From Annona cherimola (Eukaryota > Streptophyta > Magnoliopsida > Magnoliales > Annonaceae), in assembly GCA_030490835.1 (NCBI GenBank), contig CM059972.1:10322264-10386263 (forward strand): DNA of 64,000 bases, in the 5' to 3' direction. Position 1 is the stretch's first letter. Each line of letters opens with the position of its first letter. The translations under genes were made by a program, and so were the position numbers. Below, piece by piece: positions 46,540 through 58,372 of the stretch. The notes under the pieces were generated by a model, which saw nothing but the letters and a program-made list of their open reading frames with translations, was not told the DNA's origin and did not search any database.

Positions 46540-46999
46540 CCCTGCAGGCTAGCTGGCTACAGCTTTACAACAACCTTAAACCCTACACTTCCGCTTATGA
46601 TGTTTTTAAAAGAGACATGAAGCAGCAGAGAAAATCCTAGAGTAAAGAAAAAGATGATGATTCTTCGGTAGCCAAACGTGCAAATGGAAATGAAGAGCTT
46701 CAGCAGCGGGACGAGAATACGAAGAAACGGGAGGAGGAGAAGAAGAAGCAGCAGCGGCTGCTGAGGAAAGAAGATCAAGATGAAGAGGAGGAGAAATCCG
46801 AGAAAAAGGAGAGGAGGAAGATGCTGATGAAAGAAGAGGAGGAGGAGGAGGAGGAGGAGGTGGGGACCAGGACCATAAAGGCCAAGGAAAAAAAGAAACC
46901 GAACAAAGGGGAAGGAGGGGCAGGAGAGGTGGATGCGGTGAAGAGATGGTTGGCGACGGTGGGCATTGCTGTGGCAGGCTCCATGGTCGACAATGCTAT
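46540..46999 (+). pseudogene. Fragment of a Lys/Glu-rich coiled-coil gene
   Basis: One + frame runs from WLQLYNNLKPYTSAYDVFKRD, through one stop (TAG near 46639), into a long Lys/Arg/Glu segment (KKREEEKKKQQRLLRKEDQ, then a run of nine Glu codons, 46835-46860) and ends VKRWLATVGIAVAGSMVDNA. The hydrophobic end after the charged stretch could be part of a membrane segment. No ATG or intron border was identified; the next bases are MITE. I cannot name the family. The 158-codon frame on the other strand is its shadow. Confidence 0.45.
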
Positions 47000-49255
47000 A
47001 TATATTCAAGTGCAGCGCCAAAAAAGACCTCATATGATCATAAAATTATAATCTACTCAACCAATTACATTTAAAATTATGTATTCTATTATCATACCAA
47101 TTTTCATCCTAATCCGATATGTGTATGGACTACAATTGAAAATGATACAAATTAAATGTAATAAGATAGTTTGTTGTAAATAACAACCTTAAAGTTATTT
47201 TTTCAACACGTAAACCATTTGTTATAAAAATTTTATATAAATAAATGATTGTATAAAGTTTCATTGCATTCTAATATGTGTGGAGTCTATTTTTAAGCAA
47301 ATGTAGCACTGTTCCGGTGAGGTTACGCTGCACAGAAACAGCTATGATATATATATATAACCTTTCTTGTGCAGTAAAGTTGTACCATAATTAACAGTGT
47401 ATTTGGTCTAAAATAGGCGTCACATGTACTTAAATATATTGATACTTTATACAATCATTTGTCCATATATAAATTTTATAGCAAATATTTTACATGTTGA
47501 AAAAACAACTTTAAAGTTGTTATTTACATCAAACTATTTTATTATGTCGAATTTGTATTTTTTTAGATGGGATTCATACACATATCTAATTGGGATGAAA
47601 ATTGGTATAGTAATAAAATAAATCATTTTAAACATAAGTGGTGGAGTGGATTATAATTTTATAATCATGTGGGGCCCATTTGAGATAACTGTACCATAAT
47701 TGTGATACAGTGAAACTACACCTGAATATTTCCTATATATATAGGACCTATTATGGTGCAGCACCCCTGCACTAGAACAACGGTACATTCGCCCAAAAAT
47801 GGGCCCTACACATATTAAAATATAATAGAACTTTATATAATCATTTATCCATATACAAATTTTATAGCAAACGGTTTACATGTTAAAAAATAACTTTAAA
47901 GTTGTTGTTTACATCAAACTATTTTATTACGTTGAATTTGTACCGTTTTCATATGGGATCCATATACATATCCGATTAGGATAAAAATTAATATGGTAAT
48001 AGAATACATTATTTTAAATACAATGGGTAGAGTAGATTATGATTTTATCATCATGTGAGGCCTATTTTAATGTCAGTGGCACTGCACCTGAATATTATAT
48101 ATATATATATGAGAACATTTCCTATGCAGTGGAGCTGAACCATAATTAACAACACATTTGGCCTAAAATAGGCGTTACATGTACTTAAATATATTGATAC
48201 TTTAAAAAATCATTTATGCATATATAAATTTTATAGCAAATGATTTACATATTGAAAAACAACTTTAAAGTTATTATTTATATTAAACTATTTTATTACG
48301 TAGAATTTGTACCATTTTTAGATGGAGTCCATACACATATTCAATTGTGATAAAAATTAGTATAGTAATAGAATAAATAATTCTAAATACAATTGGTAGA
48401 GTAGATTATAATTTTATGATCATATGAGGTCCATTTTGAGATAACTGCATATATATAGAGAGAGAGAAATATATATATTCAAGTGCAATGCAATTGCACC
48501 GTAATAGTACAGTTGTGCCAAAATGTGCTACACATGATCATAAAATTATAACTACTCCACCCATTGTATTTAGAATCATGTTTTCTATTACCATATCAAT
48601 TTTCATCCCAATCGGATATATGTATGGACCCCATCTGAAAATGGTACAAATTCAATGTAATAAAATAGTTTGATGTAAATAACAACTTTAAAGTTATTTT
48701 TCAACATGTAAATCATTTGCTATAAAATTTATATATGGATAAATGATTGTATAAAATTTCAGTGCATTTTAATATGTGTAGGGTCTATTTTTGGGCAAAT
48801 ATAGCACTGTTCTGGTGCAGTCGCGCTACACCGGAACAATCCTCATATATATAGAGAGAGAACCTTTCTTGTGCAGTGAAGCTGCACCATAATTAACGGT
48901 GCATTTGGCCTAAAATGTATCCTACATGTACTTAAATGTATTGATACTTTATACAATCATTTATCCATACGTAAATTTTATAGCAAATGGTTTACATGTG
49001 AAAAAAATAATTTTAAAGCTGTTATTTACATCAAACTATTTTATTACATTGAATTTGTACCATTTTCAGATGGGGTCCATACATATATCCAATTGAGGTG
49101 AAAATTAGTATGATAATAGAATACATAATTCTAAATACAATGGATGAAGTAGATTATAATTTTATGATCATGTGGGACCCATTTTGAGGTAACTGCACCG
49201 TAATTGTGGTACAGTGAAACTGTACTTAAATATTTCTCACATTATTTATATATGT
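46997..49255. repeat. Array of six TA-flanked MITEs
   Basis: Six related units of about 350-400 bases lie end to end, separated by (TA)n or (GA)n tracts: about 46997-47358, 47359-47740, 47741-48102, 48103-48455, 48473-48855 and 48855-49255. Units 1 and 5 are in the opposite orientation to 2, 3, 4 and 6. Each has GTGCAG-type ends and the internal words acaatcatttatccatat, tttacatgttgaaaaa, taacaactttaaagtt and a gatggggtccatacacat-like block. Relatives at 1-570 and, more diverged, 52625-53110. Confidence 0.7.
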
Positions 49256-49429
49256 GATCCTGTTAGCCTAGGCTAAGCAAATTTTCTGCTTAGCGTAACT
49301 CAAAAAACCTATTTACAATAAATATATTCTACTTTTTCTTTATATATTTGTTTATATAAGTGCATATAACATATAAACTAAGTTTTATCATTTTTGGATA
49401 TGTTTATATATTTTTAGGTCAAAATACAA

Positions 49430-49770
49430 CATTTATTTTATTTTTATAATAAGTTATCTTTTTAATTTTTCTTCATAAGCATGTTTATCTAAGTGTATTC
49501 AATCTATATACAAAGTTTTTTTCAATTTACAAAACTTCTATATGTTTATTTTATTTTTTTAATAATCAAGTTTTTTAAAAGGCGAAAAATGACTTAAATG
49601 CCCTTAAAGTGATGATTTTTAAAAAATCAAAAATAAATATATAAAGTATTGTAAAATGACAAAACTTTATATATTTGAATACACTTGAGAAAATTTGTTT
49701 ATGAAGAAAAAATTAAAAAATATAACTAATTGTAAAGATAAATAAATGTTGTATTTCAGTCTAAAATACA
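49430..49770. mobile_element. AT-rich foldback MITE upstream of SPOUT copy B
   Basis: Left-arm words (ataagttatctttttaattt, cttcataagcatgtttat, gtgtattcaatctatata) recur as reverse complements near 49660-49735. The centre carries aaatgacttaaatgccctt, like other foldback elements here. Confidence 0.55.
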
Positions 49771-50831
49771 TCATGATGTATATAATCATGCTTCTATATT
49801 TTTTTTTGTTACTTCTTATAAAAATCTCTTTTGCTTCTCAATTGGCAGGTCAAATTGCTCGTGTGGCCAAGATTTTCTGTGTCGACGAGGTTAGCTCGTG
49901 CAATTACTTCTTTCCCATTTTATCTTGTTTTTGGGGAAATGTTATCGGTGATTCAAGGTAGGAGGAGATTGTTTTGTTGGTCATTGCTACATCTTTCTTT
50001 TCTACCAAGTGGGAATCATAGCCATTAATGGCACGTGGATCTCAATAATGTTCTTGCCTGTCAATCAGGTCAATGATCACTGGGATTTTTCCAAACCACA
50101 TGAGCGCCGGACTTGGGTGTTTGTTGTCATTGGTGTCTATACCTCACAGTCCTACTATGTAGAAGTCCTTCAACAATTGTCTATTCTTGCTAGAAATGTT
50201 TGCTTTTTGTGTTTATTTGGCATATGTTTTCATAACATAATCATTTTATAGCGTTCCATTCCATAATGCATTGACTAAAGGGATTGGGAAACTTGATATT
50301 CATCTGAGAAACAGCTGAGATTGAGACACGTGATGTATATAAGTATCGATTTGATGTGGATTCAAATATTCGTTGATTCATTTTCTGTTGTTCAAATGTC
50401 TAGTTAGCATTTGAAAGACCTAACAAGGCTTATTTTATAAATTGGTTATAGTTTTTGAAATAAAAGTAGCTCAGCAGATGATTCTAGTGTTACAGAAGCA
50501 AAAAGTGCAGAGGACAGTGAAAGTGGTGCGCCATTTCTTGTAAGAATCTTGAGATACCTTGAGACACCACAATACCTACGTCGCTCTCTTTTTTTAATAA
50601 ACAGCAGCTTAAGATTTGTGGTGAGAAGTTATTGTTGGTGGAATTGTCTTTCACCTATGTGCCTTTCCATTTGTAAAATTCTTCTTGAGCTTAGTTGTGT
50701 TCTTTTCTACTTGCTCTTCATAGGGTACGTTGTCTCCTCTTGATGTTCCTCACCTTCTGCAAAGGTATGAATGGGCTCCTTATCATGGGGGTCAATACTT
50801 AATTTTTTATTTTTTTTATACTTAATATTTA

Positions 50832-51657
50832 GTGAAATTACTAGACACCTATAAGCAGAAGTACCTTGGTATATTTTATTTGCAGATGACAGGGTTCTAA
50901 TAGATGAACTAGAGAATGACTAAATTTGAAATTGAATAGATGGATAGATGCCTTAGAATCTAATAATTTCAGAATTAGCTGCACAAAAACTGAATATATG
51001 AATCGCAATTTTAATAATAGCGAGAACCTGGATAAGGAATCAATTAAGATTTTAGATCAAGTAGTAACAATAACTAATCACCTCCAGTACTTAGGATCAA
51101 TAGTTCTAGAAAATAGAGAAATCGAAAAAGATATAATACATAAAATTGAGAAATAATGGAAGAAATGGCGAAGTGCTTCAGGAATCTTATGTGATCATCA
51201 AGTCCCAATTAAATTAAAAAAAATTTATAAGACTGCGATTTGACCTGCTATGCTTTATGGGAGTAGAATGTTGGGTAGTTAAAGAATAACATACACATAA
51301 AATGAACATGATGAAAATGAGAATGTTAAGGTGGATGAGTAGTAAAACAAGAAAAGATAAAATTAAGAATAAAGTAATTCGAGAAAATCTAAAAGTGAGA
51401 TCAATATGTGATAAAGTGAAGAAAAATAGATTAAGATGGTTCAGTCATGCTAAATGGAGGCCTAAAATAGCATTGGTTAGGAGGGTAGGTAGAAGGTGGC
51501 AGGAGAATGAAAGGAAGACCCAAAAAATATGGATGGAAGTAATTAAACAAGATTTGAAAATATTATGAATTACTGAAAATTTAGTCTCTAATCGCCAAGA
51601 ATAGCACAATAGGATCCATGCAGCCCCCACTTAGGTGGGAAATAGCTTGTGATGATG
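50832..51657 (+). mobile_element. 5'-truncated LINE with 14-bp target duplication
   Basis: Encodes the end of a non-LTR reverse transcriptase: LFADDRVLI (FADD catalytic motif), RISCTKTEYMNRNF, LGSIVLENREIEKDI, KWRSASGILCD, MRMLRWMSSKTRKDKI, NRLRWFSHAKWRP and WMEVIKQDLKIL, across several stops and shifts. It ends in a short (GAT)n tail. ATACTTAATATTTA occurs on both sides (50818-50831 and 51658-51671). Copy A (about 21720) has a single copy of the target. Confidence 0.85.
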
Positions 51658-52624
51658 ATACTTAATATTTACTATACTGGCAGTGTGGCATCTAATGCTT
51701 CTAGCCTTCCAGCTTTGAACTTATTTGTGTGCCTTAATCAATTAATGTGATAGATTCTGAGTATAATTGTTTCCTTTTTTGTGTCTAGAATAGTTTTTCA
51801 TTCATCTATCTAATTTTTTAGCTGCTATGACCTTTGAGATTGTGCTTAAGATAGTATAGATTGTTTGATTTGTGTTTAAATCTATTTTAACCATAAATAT
51901 ATTGTTCTTAATGTTGTGGCCACGGCATCCTAACGTTTTTTCCAAACTTTGCTTATGTTTCATAAACCAAAAATTGTATCACCATAATGTTGTAGAGAGT
52001 ATCAATGTGAAATGTATCTGTATTTTGGAGTGCGCTCTTTCTATAATTCATTTCTAAGACCAACTCAGGTGTCATGAGTTATTTGAAGCAATAAGAAAAC
52101 TTTCTACTCAGGCATTTTTGAGATAAGGATAGTGAATTACAAGGTTGATGTCTTGAAAAGTATCCAACTTAGGTGCCATTGGATGGAAGTATCAACTCTT
52201 CACTTTGAAGTGCTTATGTTAATGTATTGAAAAGGATTCACCTCAAATATAATGTAATTGATGATGTATTTAATTCCTAGTATTAAGCCATGGTAGGCCA
52301 TATCAATAAAGAGAGATATGTGGTGATACCATGTAGTGACATAGGTGATATTTATGCTCAAAGGAGGATTAAGGTGACAATGCTCATCCTCGATAAAAAC
52401 TAAGTAATCAACAAGGAGTTGGAGCAAGAAATTAGTTATTGATTGGATGCATCATATACTGCCGCTTGTGACCTAGAGGTCACAATTCAAATCATAGTAA
52501 CAACCTCTTTCTTTATAGTAGGTGTAGAGGTGTAAATTGTCTTGGTTAAACCCTATTTGTAAAATGCTAACACAACGCTGCATTCACTCCCATTTTTCAA
52601 ACTTCAACTCAACCCTCAATCCTA

Positions 52625-53110
52625 TTTTTCAAACTTCGTAGAAGTGATTTTGCGAAACTTTTTCATTTTTGAAATGTCGATCCTGGATGAAAAATTCAAT
52701 CTATTCATTATATTTTACACCATTTGTTTAGCTAAGAGACCAAGTTTCATCCCAATCCAATATGTGAATAGGTCACATTTGCTCAAAAATATGTGCATTC
52801 ATGTGTAAATTATAAAAAATGCTTAGATCCATTCACACATGTATTAAAATATAATGATACTTTATAGGATCATGTATCTACATATTATTAATATTTTAGA
52901 TGATTTATATATTTAAAAAACTACTTTAAAGTTGATATTTTAGTATTGAACCATTGTATTATGTTGATTTACACGTTTATAGATGGGACCCATATACAAT
53001 GAAATTTAAAAAAAAAGTTTTCAGGAGACTATAAATGATGCTAAATACAATGTATGGAGTAGATTTTCTAATAACTATTAAGATTTTAAAAATTGAGGGG
53101 GTTTCATGGA
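52625..53110. repeat. MITE-like insertion in SPOUT copy B
   Basis: About 480 bases absent from copy A, where aaccctcaattacaccta leads straight to ataaatcagttcaatt. The interior resembles the TA-flanked MITEs of 46997-49255 (acacatgtattaaaatataatgatact, actactttaaagttgatatt). Ends were not resolved. Confidence 0.5.
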
Positions 53111-53626
53111 AGCGTCCTCGATATAAATCAGTTCAATTTAGGTTAATAAATATATAATATTAAAATATATTTTGCTTAACCAAATTTATTTTAAAAATAA
53201 AAATTTGTATGAATGAATAAAAATTAATCCTTTTTTGTGGGAATACCTTCCAATTTATGACTTAATAGTAACATAATTTTAAGTAATTTTATTTCAAAGC
53301 AATGATGTCTAGTCCATGTCTATGTTATGTGCTAATGCATATCATTTTTAAAAAATCTATTATAAAGTACACTAAAACATGAAATAAGGTCAGGTTGGGT
53401 TAACAATTATCTAACCTAAATTAACCTACTTTCGAAATCGAGTTGATTCAAATCGAGTTATATACTCTATTTTTTTCCAAAATGCTTATGCAACCCTATT
53501 ATAAATTGGGTTAAGATTGAGACCGACTTTATTTACACTCCTAATTTTTCAGGTATGGTTATGTACTATAAACTTAAAAAGTGGGCAGACTATTCCTTGG
53601 ACCGCGCACATGCAGGAGTTTACTAC

Positions 53627-54247
53627 TAAGGGTGTTAATGGTCATTGTCAACCCGTCAACCCGCTCGTCTAACTCGTTTATAAATGAGTTTGAGTTGGGA
53701 TTTTTGAATAAATGAGTTATGATCTACCAACCCATTTAACCATTTAACTAAATAAATAGATTATGGTTGAGATTTTATAACTCGTCAACCCGTTTAGTAA
53801 CCTATTTAACTCATATGACCTGTTCAACCCGTTTAATTTGTTCAACTCATTTAACTCGCTTAATTCATTAAAGTTTTATATATATATACATGTAAATTCC
53901 TTGATTATTTTTCCTTTCTAAGTCTTCCTCAAGTCACCTAATTTTCATTTTTCTACTGCTGCCCTAATTCCATTTTTCCGTTACTGCCATATTTCCTTTT
54001 CCCCTACGCCGAAAACACCCTCTTGTCTCTCTTTGCAAGATCATCATCTACTAGAATTTAGACTTTCAAGTTATTTACTATACAACCCGTTAACAACCCA
54101 CTAACCCATTTATTAAATGGGTTGTAAATAAATTAGGGTTGAGCTTTTTTAAATGTGTTAATAAATGGATTAGGGTTGAAATATTTTAAATGAGTTAGGA
54201 TTAGGATTAGGCTCCAACCCGTCCAATCCGATCCGTTAACACCCCAG
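53627..54247. mobile_element. hAT-type MITE with AACGGGTT repeats, copy 2
   Basis: Ends TAAGGGTGTTAATGG and CCGTTAACACCCCAG, flanked by TTTACTAC (53619-53626) and CTTACTAC (54248-54255), an 8-bp duplication with one difference. Inverted relative to 25654-26226 and more diverged at its left end. Confidence 0.7.
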
Positions 54248-56223
54248 CTTACTACATTGGGCTTCCCTTTTTTCTATTGGATGTATCGTATACGTGGAGT
54301 TTAGTAGGTTACAGCAACAAGGTTATGAACATGATTTTGGATTTGTGCCCGTATTTTAGTATGCAAAATCCATGGAAATGGCACCTTGAGGTTATTGCAA
54401 CATTAATATTGGACGGCTATCAGTATTATTATTGGCTGTATTTATGGCTAACTCATCTTTGTAAGTTGTTGTACCTATTATATGATCTATAGCTCACATG
54501 GAGTATGAATGTTTCATTGTTCCACTTTGCTTCAAATATCCTCTTGGCTATTGCAATCCCTCAACTGAAGAGATGATGATAATAATGTTATCGTCATCAT
54601 CTTACATGTAGTGCATTTTTTTTGTTGTTGTAGTAATCTTCATATCTAGATCATTTGCTATACAATACATCATATTTCTTGTTTCTTTGGGGTTGACTGT
54701 TGGAATGAATTTGCTTAAAACAAAATCGAATGATAGGAAAATTGATGTTAGTAATATGATAACTGAAATCATGGTAGGCGTTTTTTGACTTTGTTTCCAC
54801 TACTTGCAATGTAGTTTTCAGCCTCACATACAATGATTACTGCAGAAGCATGGCAGCTTGATATAGTCTTCCATGTTATAAATTTTCTATTTATGCATTT
54901 CTTAGCACATTATGAAGTATCTCTAACAAATTTAGTGATTTCTTAATTCATTTCTGATATTTCTCTCGTAGCTATATTTTTATTGATATTTGTGATAAAT
55001 ATAGAATGCATTTATCAAGGATTGGTTCAAACAAATCAAATTTTCGAATAGGACCGGGCCAATGGCTTCAGGAGTATCTCAAATCTTTGAATACGGATTA
55101 TCCTATTGTGAGACATGCTTGTTAGTTGTTTCATGATTTCTGGGTAGCCTTTACAAATTTTTTCCTTTCATCATCATCATTACTATAATCACTCGCCTTC
55201 TTTCATGTTTATTTCTTATTTGAGCATTTGCCAATAAACAGGGTCATGTTTTTGTTGTAAAATTCAATTTTATTATTACTTGCAGGAGTAACGTTGAAAG
55301 GAAAACCTTCAAATTCCGTAGGAACATTTGTTGACGTTGGGCTAAAAAAGGTATTTGTCTGCTCACATAAATTCTTTTTAGTGATGGACTTGCAGAAAGT
55401 TTAAGACTTTCTTTCTTGTTTATTGGAGAAAATTTTAGAGATTTAATGTGTTCTTTCTAGAAATATTTTAAAGCTATTTTCAGATATGTTAATAATTACA
55501 ATGTTCTTTACTTCATTCTTAATCAAAGAACATTGATTTGGAAGACAATTTTGCAGAATGTCATTGTGGAGGGAGTACTTGAACCTGGAAACATGTCATT
55601 GTGACCATGGGCATAAACCGCCAGCTGGAGACAGGTAACTTGATGTTTATTCCCTACAGAGAAGTAGCCTAATTTGTGTTCTAGCTTATACCTACTTGCT
55701 GTTGTTAAAGAACTAACAAGAGTTTTTTTTTCGAATTTTTTTATGTAAACTAAGGGACAAATATATTGATGCAGAACATGATAGGCTTTATATCTAAGTC
55801 TAGGATTTATTTATTTTAGATAATTGTCGTGTTTAGTTTGATGGGTCATTTAGATTAGTGTTTTTCTTGTTTTGTTCATAAGCGAATTATTGCCAAGATT
55901 ATGCTAGGTTTGCATTAGGAATTTAGGATATTCTTTGCTTTACAATTAACAGTTGAAGAATTGAAAGCTTTTTGATATCTGATTATTGCTCTCAATTCTA
56001 TCCCATCTTACCTAGAATTCATCCAAATTTCTTCCTTTTCTTCTCTTGTTATCCCCCTTAGAAGATCTTTCCTCTTTTTCTATTCTCATCCTGTGTTGCA
56101 TCAAATATAATAAGATTGCAGTAAGTAATTTGAATGATGCATTCCAATAGAAGGCTAGATTGTTTCTTCTAGCACATGGAGATAGGTATTTTTGTAGTTA
56201 TCAGTAGAGACTAACCAAAAATG

Positions 56224-56249
56224 AAAAAAAAAAAAAAAAAAAAAAAAAG
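56224..56249. repeat. Poly(A) tract
   Basis: A run of about 25 A in an intron of SPOUT copy B, just before the homology to copy A resumes (about 56275). It could be a retroposon tail, but no element body was identified. Confidence 0.6.
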
Positions 56250-57226
56250 ACCGTAAGATAAAGAGACGGGTATCAAGTTTTGCGTGATTACTAATTAAGG
56301 CCTATAGTTGGCCATTGACTCCTAATCTTTGATAGATTATTTGCGTAAAGTGGTGCCTTCCTCCAAGACTAGAGAAGAGCTGGGACAATACTAAGGGTAT
56401 GGAACGATATGCTTCCAATAACGGCCAAATATTCAGTGGTTGTTCCCATGAAGTCTTGTTGTTCCAACACCTCTTGCAGTTCTTATTGCACTAAAAGTCT
56501 AAACTTTTCTTTTAATGGCTTAAAGCTTGCACCTCCTTTGTCTTTTGGATTCCTTTTTGTAGGGCGGCAAGATTATACGATCGGAACATCAGAGCATAGT
56601 CGCATAATTTTTCGTCAGAGCTTGCTATACCTACATTCAGGTATTTGCATATGCAATTGTATTGAAACATCAAGATGACATGAATTGGATTGAAGCATTT
56701 CCTCAAGGGGTCCGTCAAAGTGACAAACCTAAAACTCGACATTGTTCTCCCAAGCACTGCATCTCTTGGCCTTCATATTCAGAAGATCAAAAAGTGTAGT
56801 CACATTTTTTATCATCGTTAGTGGGAAGCTGAGTATCAACAATGCATTTTTGTTCGATTCATCTGACAATCTAACATAACATTGGATGGTTTGATAGGCA
56901 TTTGTTGATTGCTTTTCGTGGACTTGGTGGCTTGGAAGAGAACATTGAAGAAGACTGTGATTTAAAGGTGTGCTAATAGAAATTTCTCTCTTCTTTGGAA
57001 CATCATTAGAATGTGGAATATATGAATCAATGTTGGTATGCATGTCCAGATCTCCTGCAAAATAGTCAAAACATTGAATAGTTGTGGTGGTTATCGACAA
57101 CTTGGAGATGGCTCTAAGAAGGTCAAAGCATCTTGAACTTGAAGACCCCCTTCTTGTTTGCACTTTTACCATGTATTCCACCACGCTTGCTAGCACCACT
57201 CCAGATCTAGTAACTTTGTTGTAACT

Positions 57227-58040
57227 TGAGAGTCTTGTTAGGATGGATCAGGAAACCAGACAGGCTGAAGATGTAACTCTGAGGTTAGTTACCACTTTAA
57301 CTGGCCAGATGGGGTATCATTTCAACCTTCTTATAAATTTTTTTTTTTTTTGAAAAAAAAATTATGAGCATATGTATGTTGTGCACAGCCAACTTTGTCC
57401 AAATTGTAAATTCATTAACATAAATTCCAACCTGAAACTCAATCCGAACCCGATTTTCAAAATTAGGATTAGAATTTAAGTTTTACAAATAGAGTTAAGG
57501 TTAGAGTTAGAGTTAATATTTTATAAATAGTGTTAGGGTTAGAGCCGAGGTGAACCCGAGTTTCATGAGCCCGAGTTGCACCCCTATTCATACGTGAGAA
57601 GCTCAATGCTCACACTTGCTTGTCTGATTGGGAATTCCAAAGACACGTTTATTTATTTCAAATATATGTAACTTTTTATTATAAGATGAATTTAAATTTA
57701 AAGGGATATTTTAGGATGCACTATGTTGCGTGCATTATTAGTAAAACGGCATAATCATTTTAGATTGGTTTGAAATAAATTCAAATATATGTTTTTTGTT
57801 TTTTGTTTTTTTTATGAAACTATTAATTTAGGTATATGAGTCAAAGTTTTACCATTTTTACAAGTGTGTTTATATTGTTTTGGATTTTAAATAAAGGTAT
57901 TTTAAGTATTTTCAACTGTTTTTTCAGTCATTCTATTTCTACGAATTCATATCTTTTTCATTATGTTTTGAAATTCATGCACCAGTTATTTGACATCCTC
58001 TTCATGAAGAAGAGGCGACACATATAAAAACCCGAGGCAT
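57227..58040. other. Intergenic between SPOUT copy B and the coiled-coil gene
   Basis: 57227-57310 has a short readable piece (MDQETRQAEDVTLRLVTTL) of unknown origin. 57430-57590 has repeated agagttagggttagag text. The rest is AT-rich with no terminal repeats. Confidence 0.45.
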
Positions 58041-58059
58041 TCGAACGTTGGCAAAACTA

Positions 58060-58162
58060 AAACGTGGGCCCGGACCGGCCCTGACCGGGTCCGCATCCGC
58101 TCTCCATTTATAAACTCCGCCTTCTTCAGCGCCAGCTAGCCGTTACTCTCTCTCTCTCTCTC
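58060..58162 (+). promoter_or_regulatory. Core promoter and CT-rich leader of the coiled-coil gene
   Basis: acgtgggcccggacc (about 58061) contains a TGGGCC site II-type element; catttataaact (58105-58116) is a TATA box. A CT tract (about 58145-58163) follows at the expected transcription start or 5' UTR. The ATG is about 145 bases downstream of the TATA box, a normal leader length. Confidence 0.6.
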
Positions 58163-58258
58163 TAAGTTGCAGCTAGCCGTTACTGTCTCTCTCTACTTCA
58201 CATCTTATCATTTTTTCTCCACTTCGGATCTCTTCCCATCTCACAAGTCTCTTTTCTC

Positions 58259-58301
58259 ATGGCACTCGCATTCAACACTACTTCTCCTTCTCATCTCAAC
58301 A

Positions 58302-58372
<71 letters not shown>

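Larger units (their letters stand above)
49849..57226 (+). pseudogene. SPOUT1/C9orf114-like RNA methyltransferase pseudogene, copy B
   Basis: Exons with GT/AG borders, in order: 49849-49889 (GQIARVAKIFCVDE), 50452-50620 (one-base deletion, then SSVTEAKSAEDSESGAPFL, RILRYLETPQYLRRSLF), 50724-50790 (GTLSPLDVPHLLQRYEWAPY), 55286-55350 (VTLKGKPSNSVGTFVDVGLK), 55557-55634 (NVIVEGVLEPG, then a frameshift before MGINRQLET), about 56368-56450 (damaged), 56563-56640 (TIGTSEHS) and 56898-56967 (LLIAFRGLGGLEENIEED). This order matches SPOUT-fold RNA methyltransferases, including their inserted OB-like part. The first and last exons are missing; a LINE, MITEs and a hAT element interrupt introns. Dead, but more complete than copy A. 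Confidence 0.8.

Noticed and set aside
46557..47033. 158-codon minus-strand frame rich in Leu and Phe
   Set aside because: It is the reverse reading of the Lys/Glu-rich fragment (GAG/AAG runs read as CTC/CTT).
56729..57199. 156-codon minus-strand frame
   Set aside because: It overlaps a recognisable + strand exon of the SPOUT pseudogene (56898-56967), and the matching region of copy A does not keep it open.
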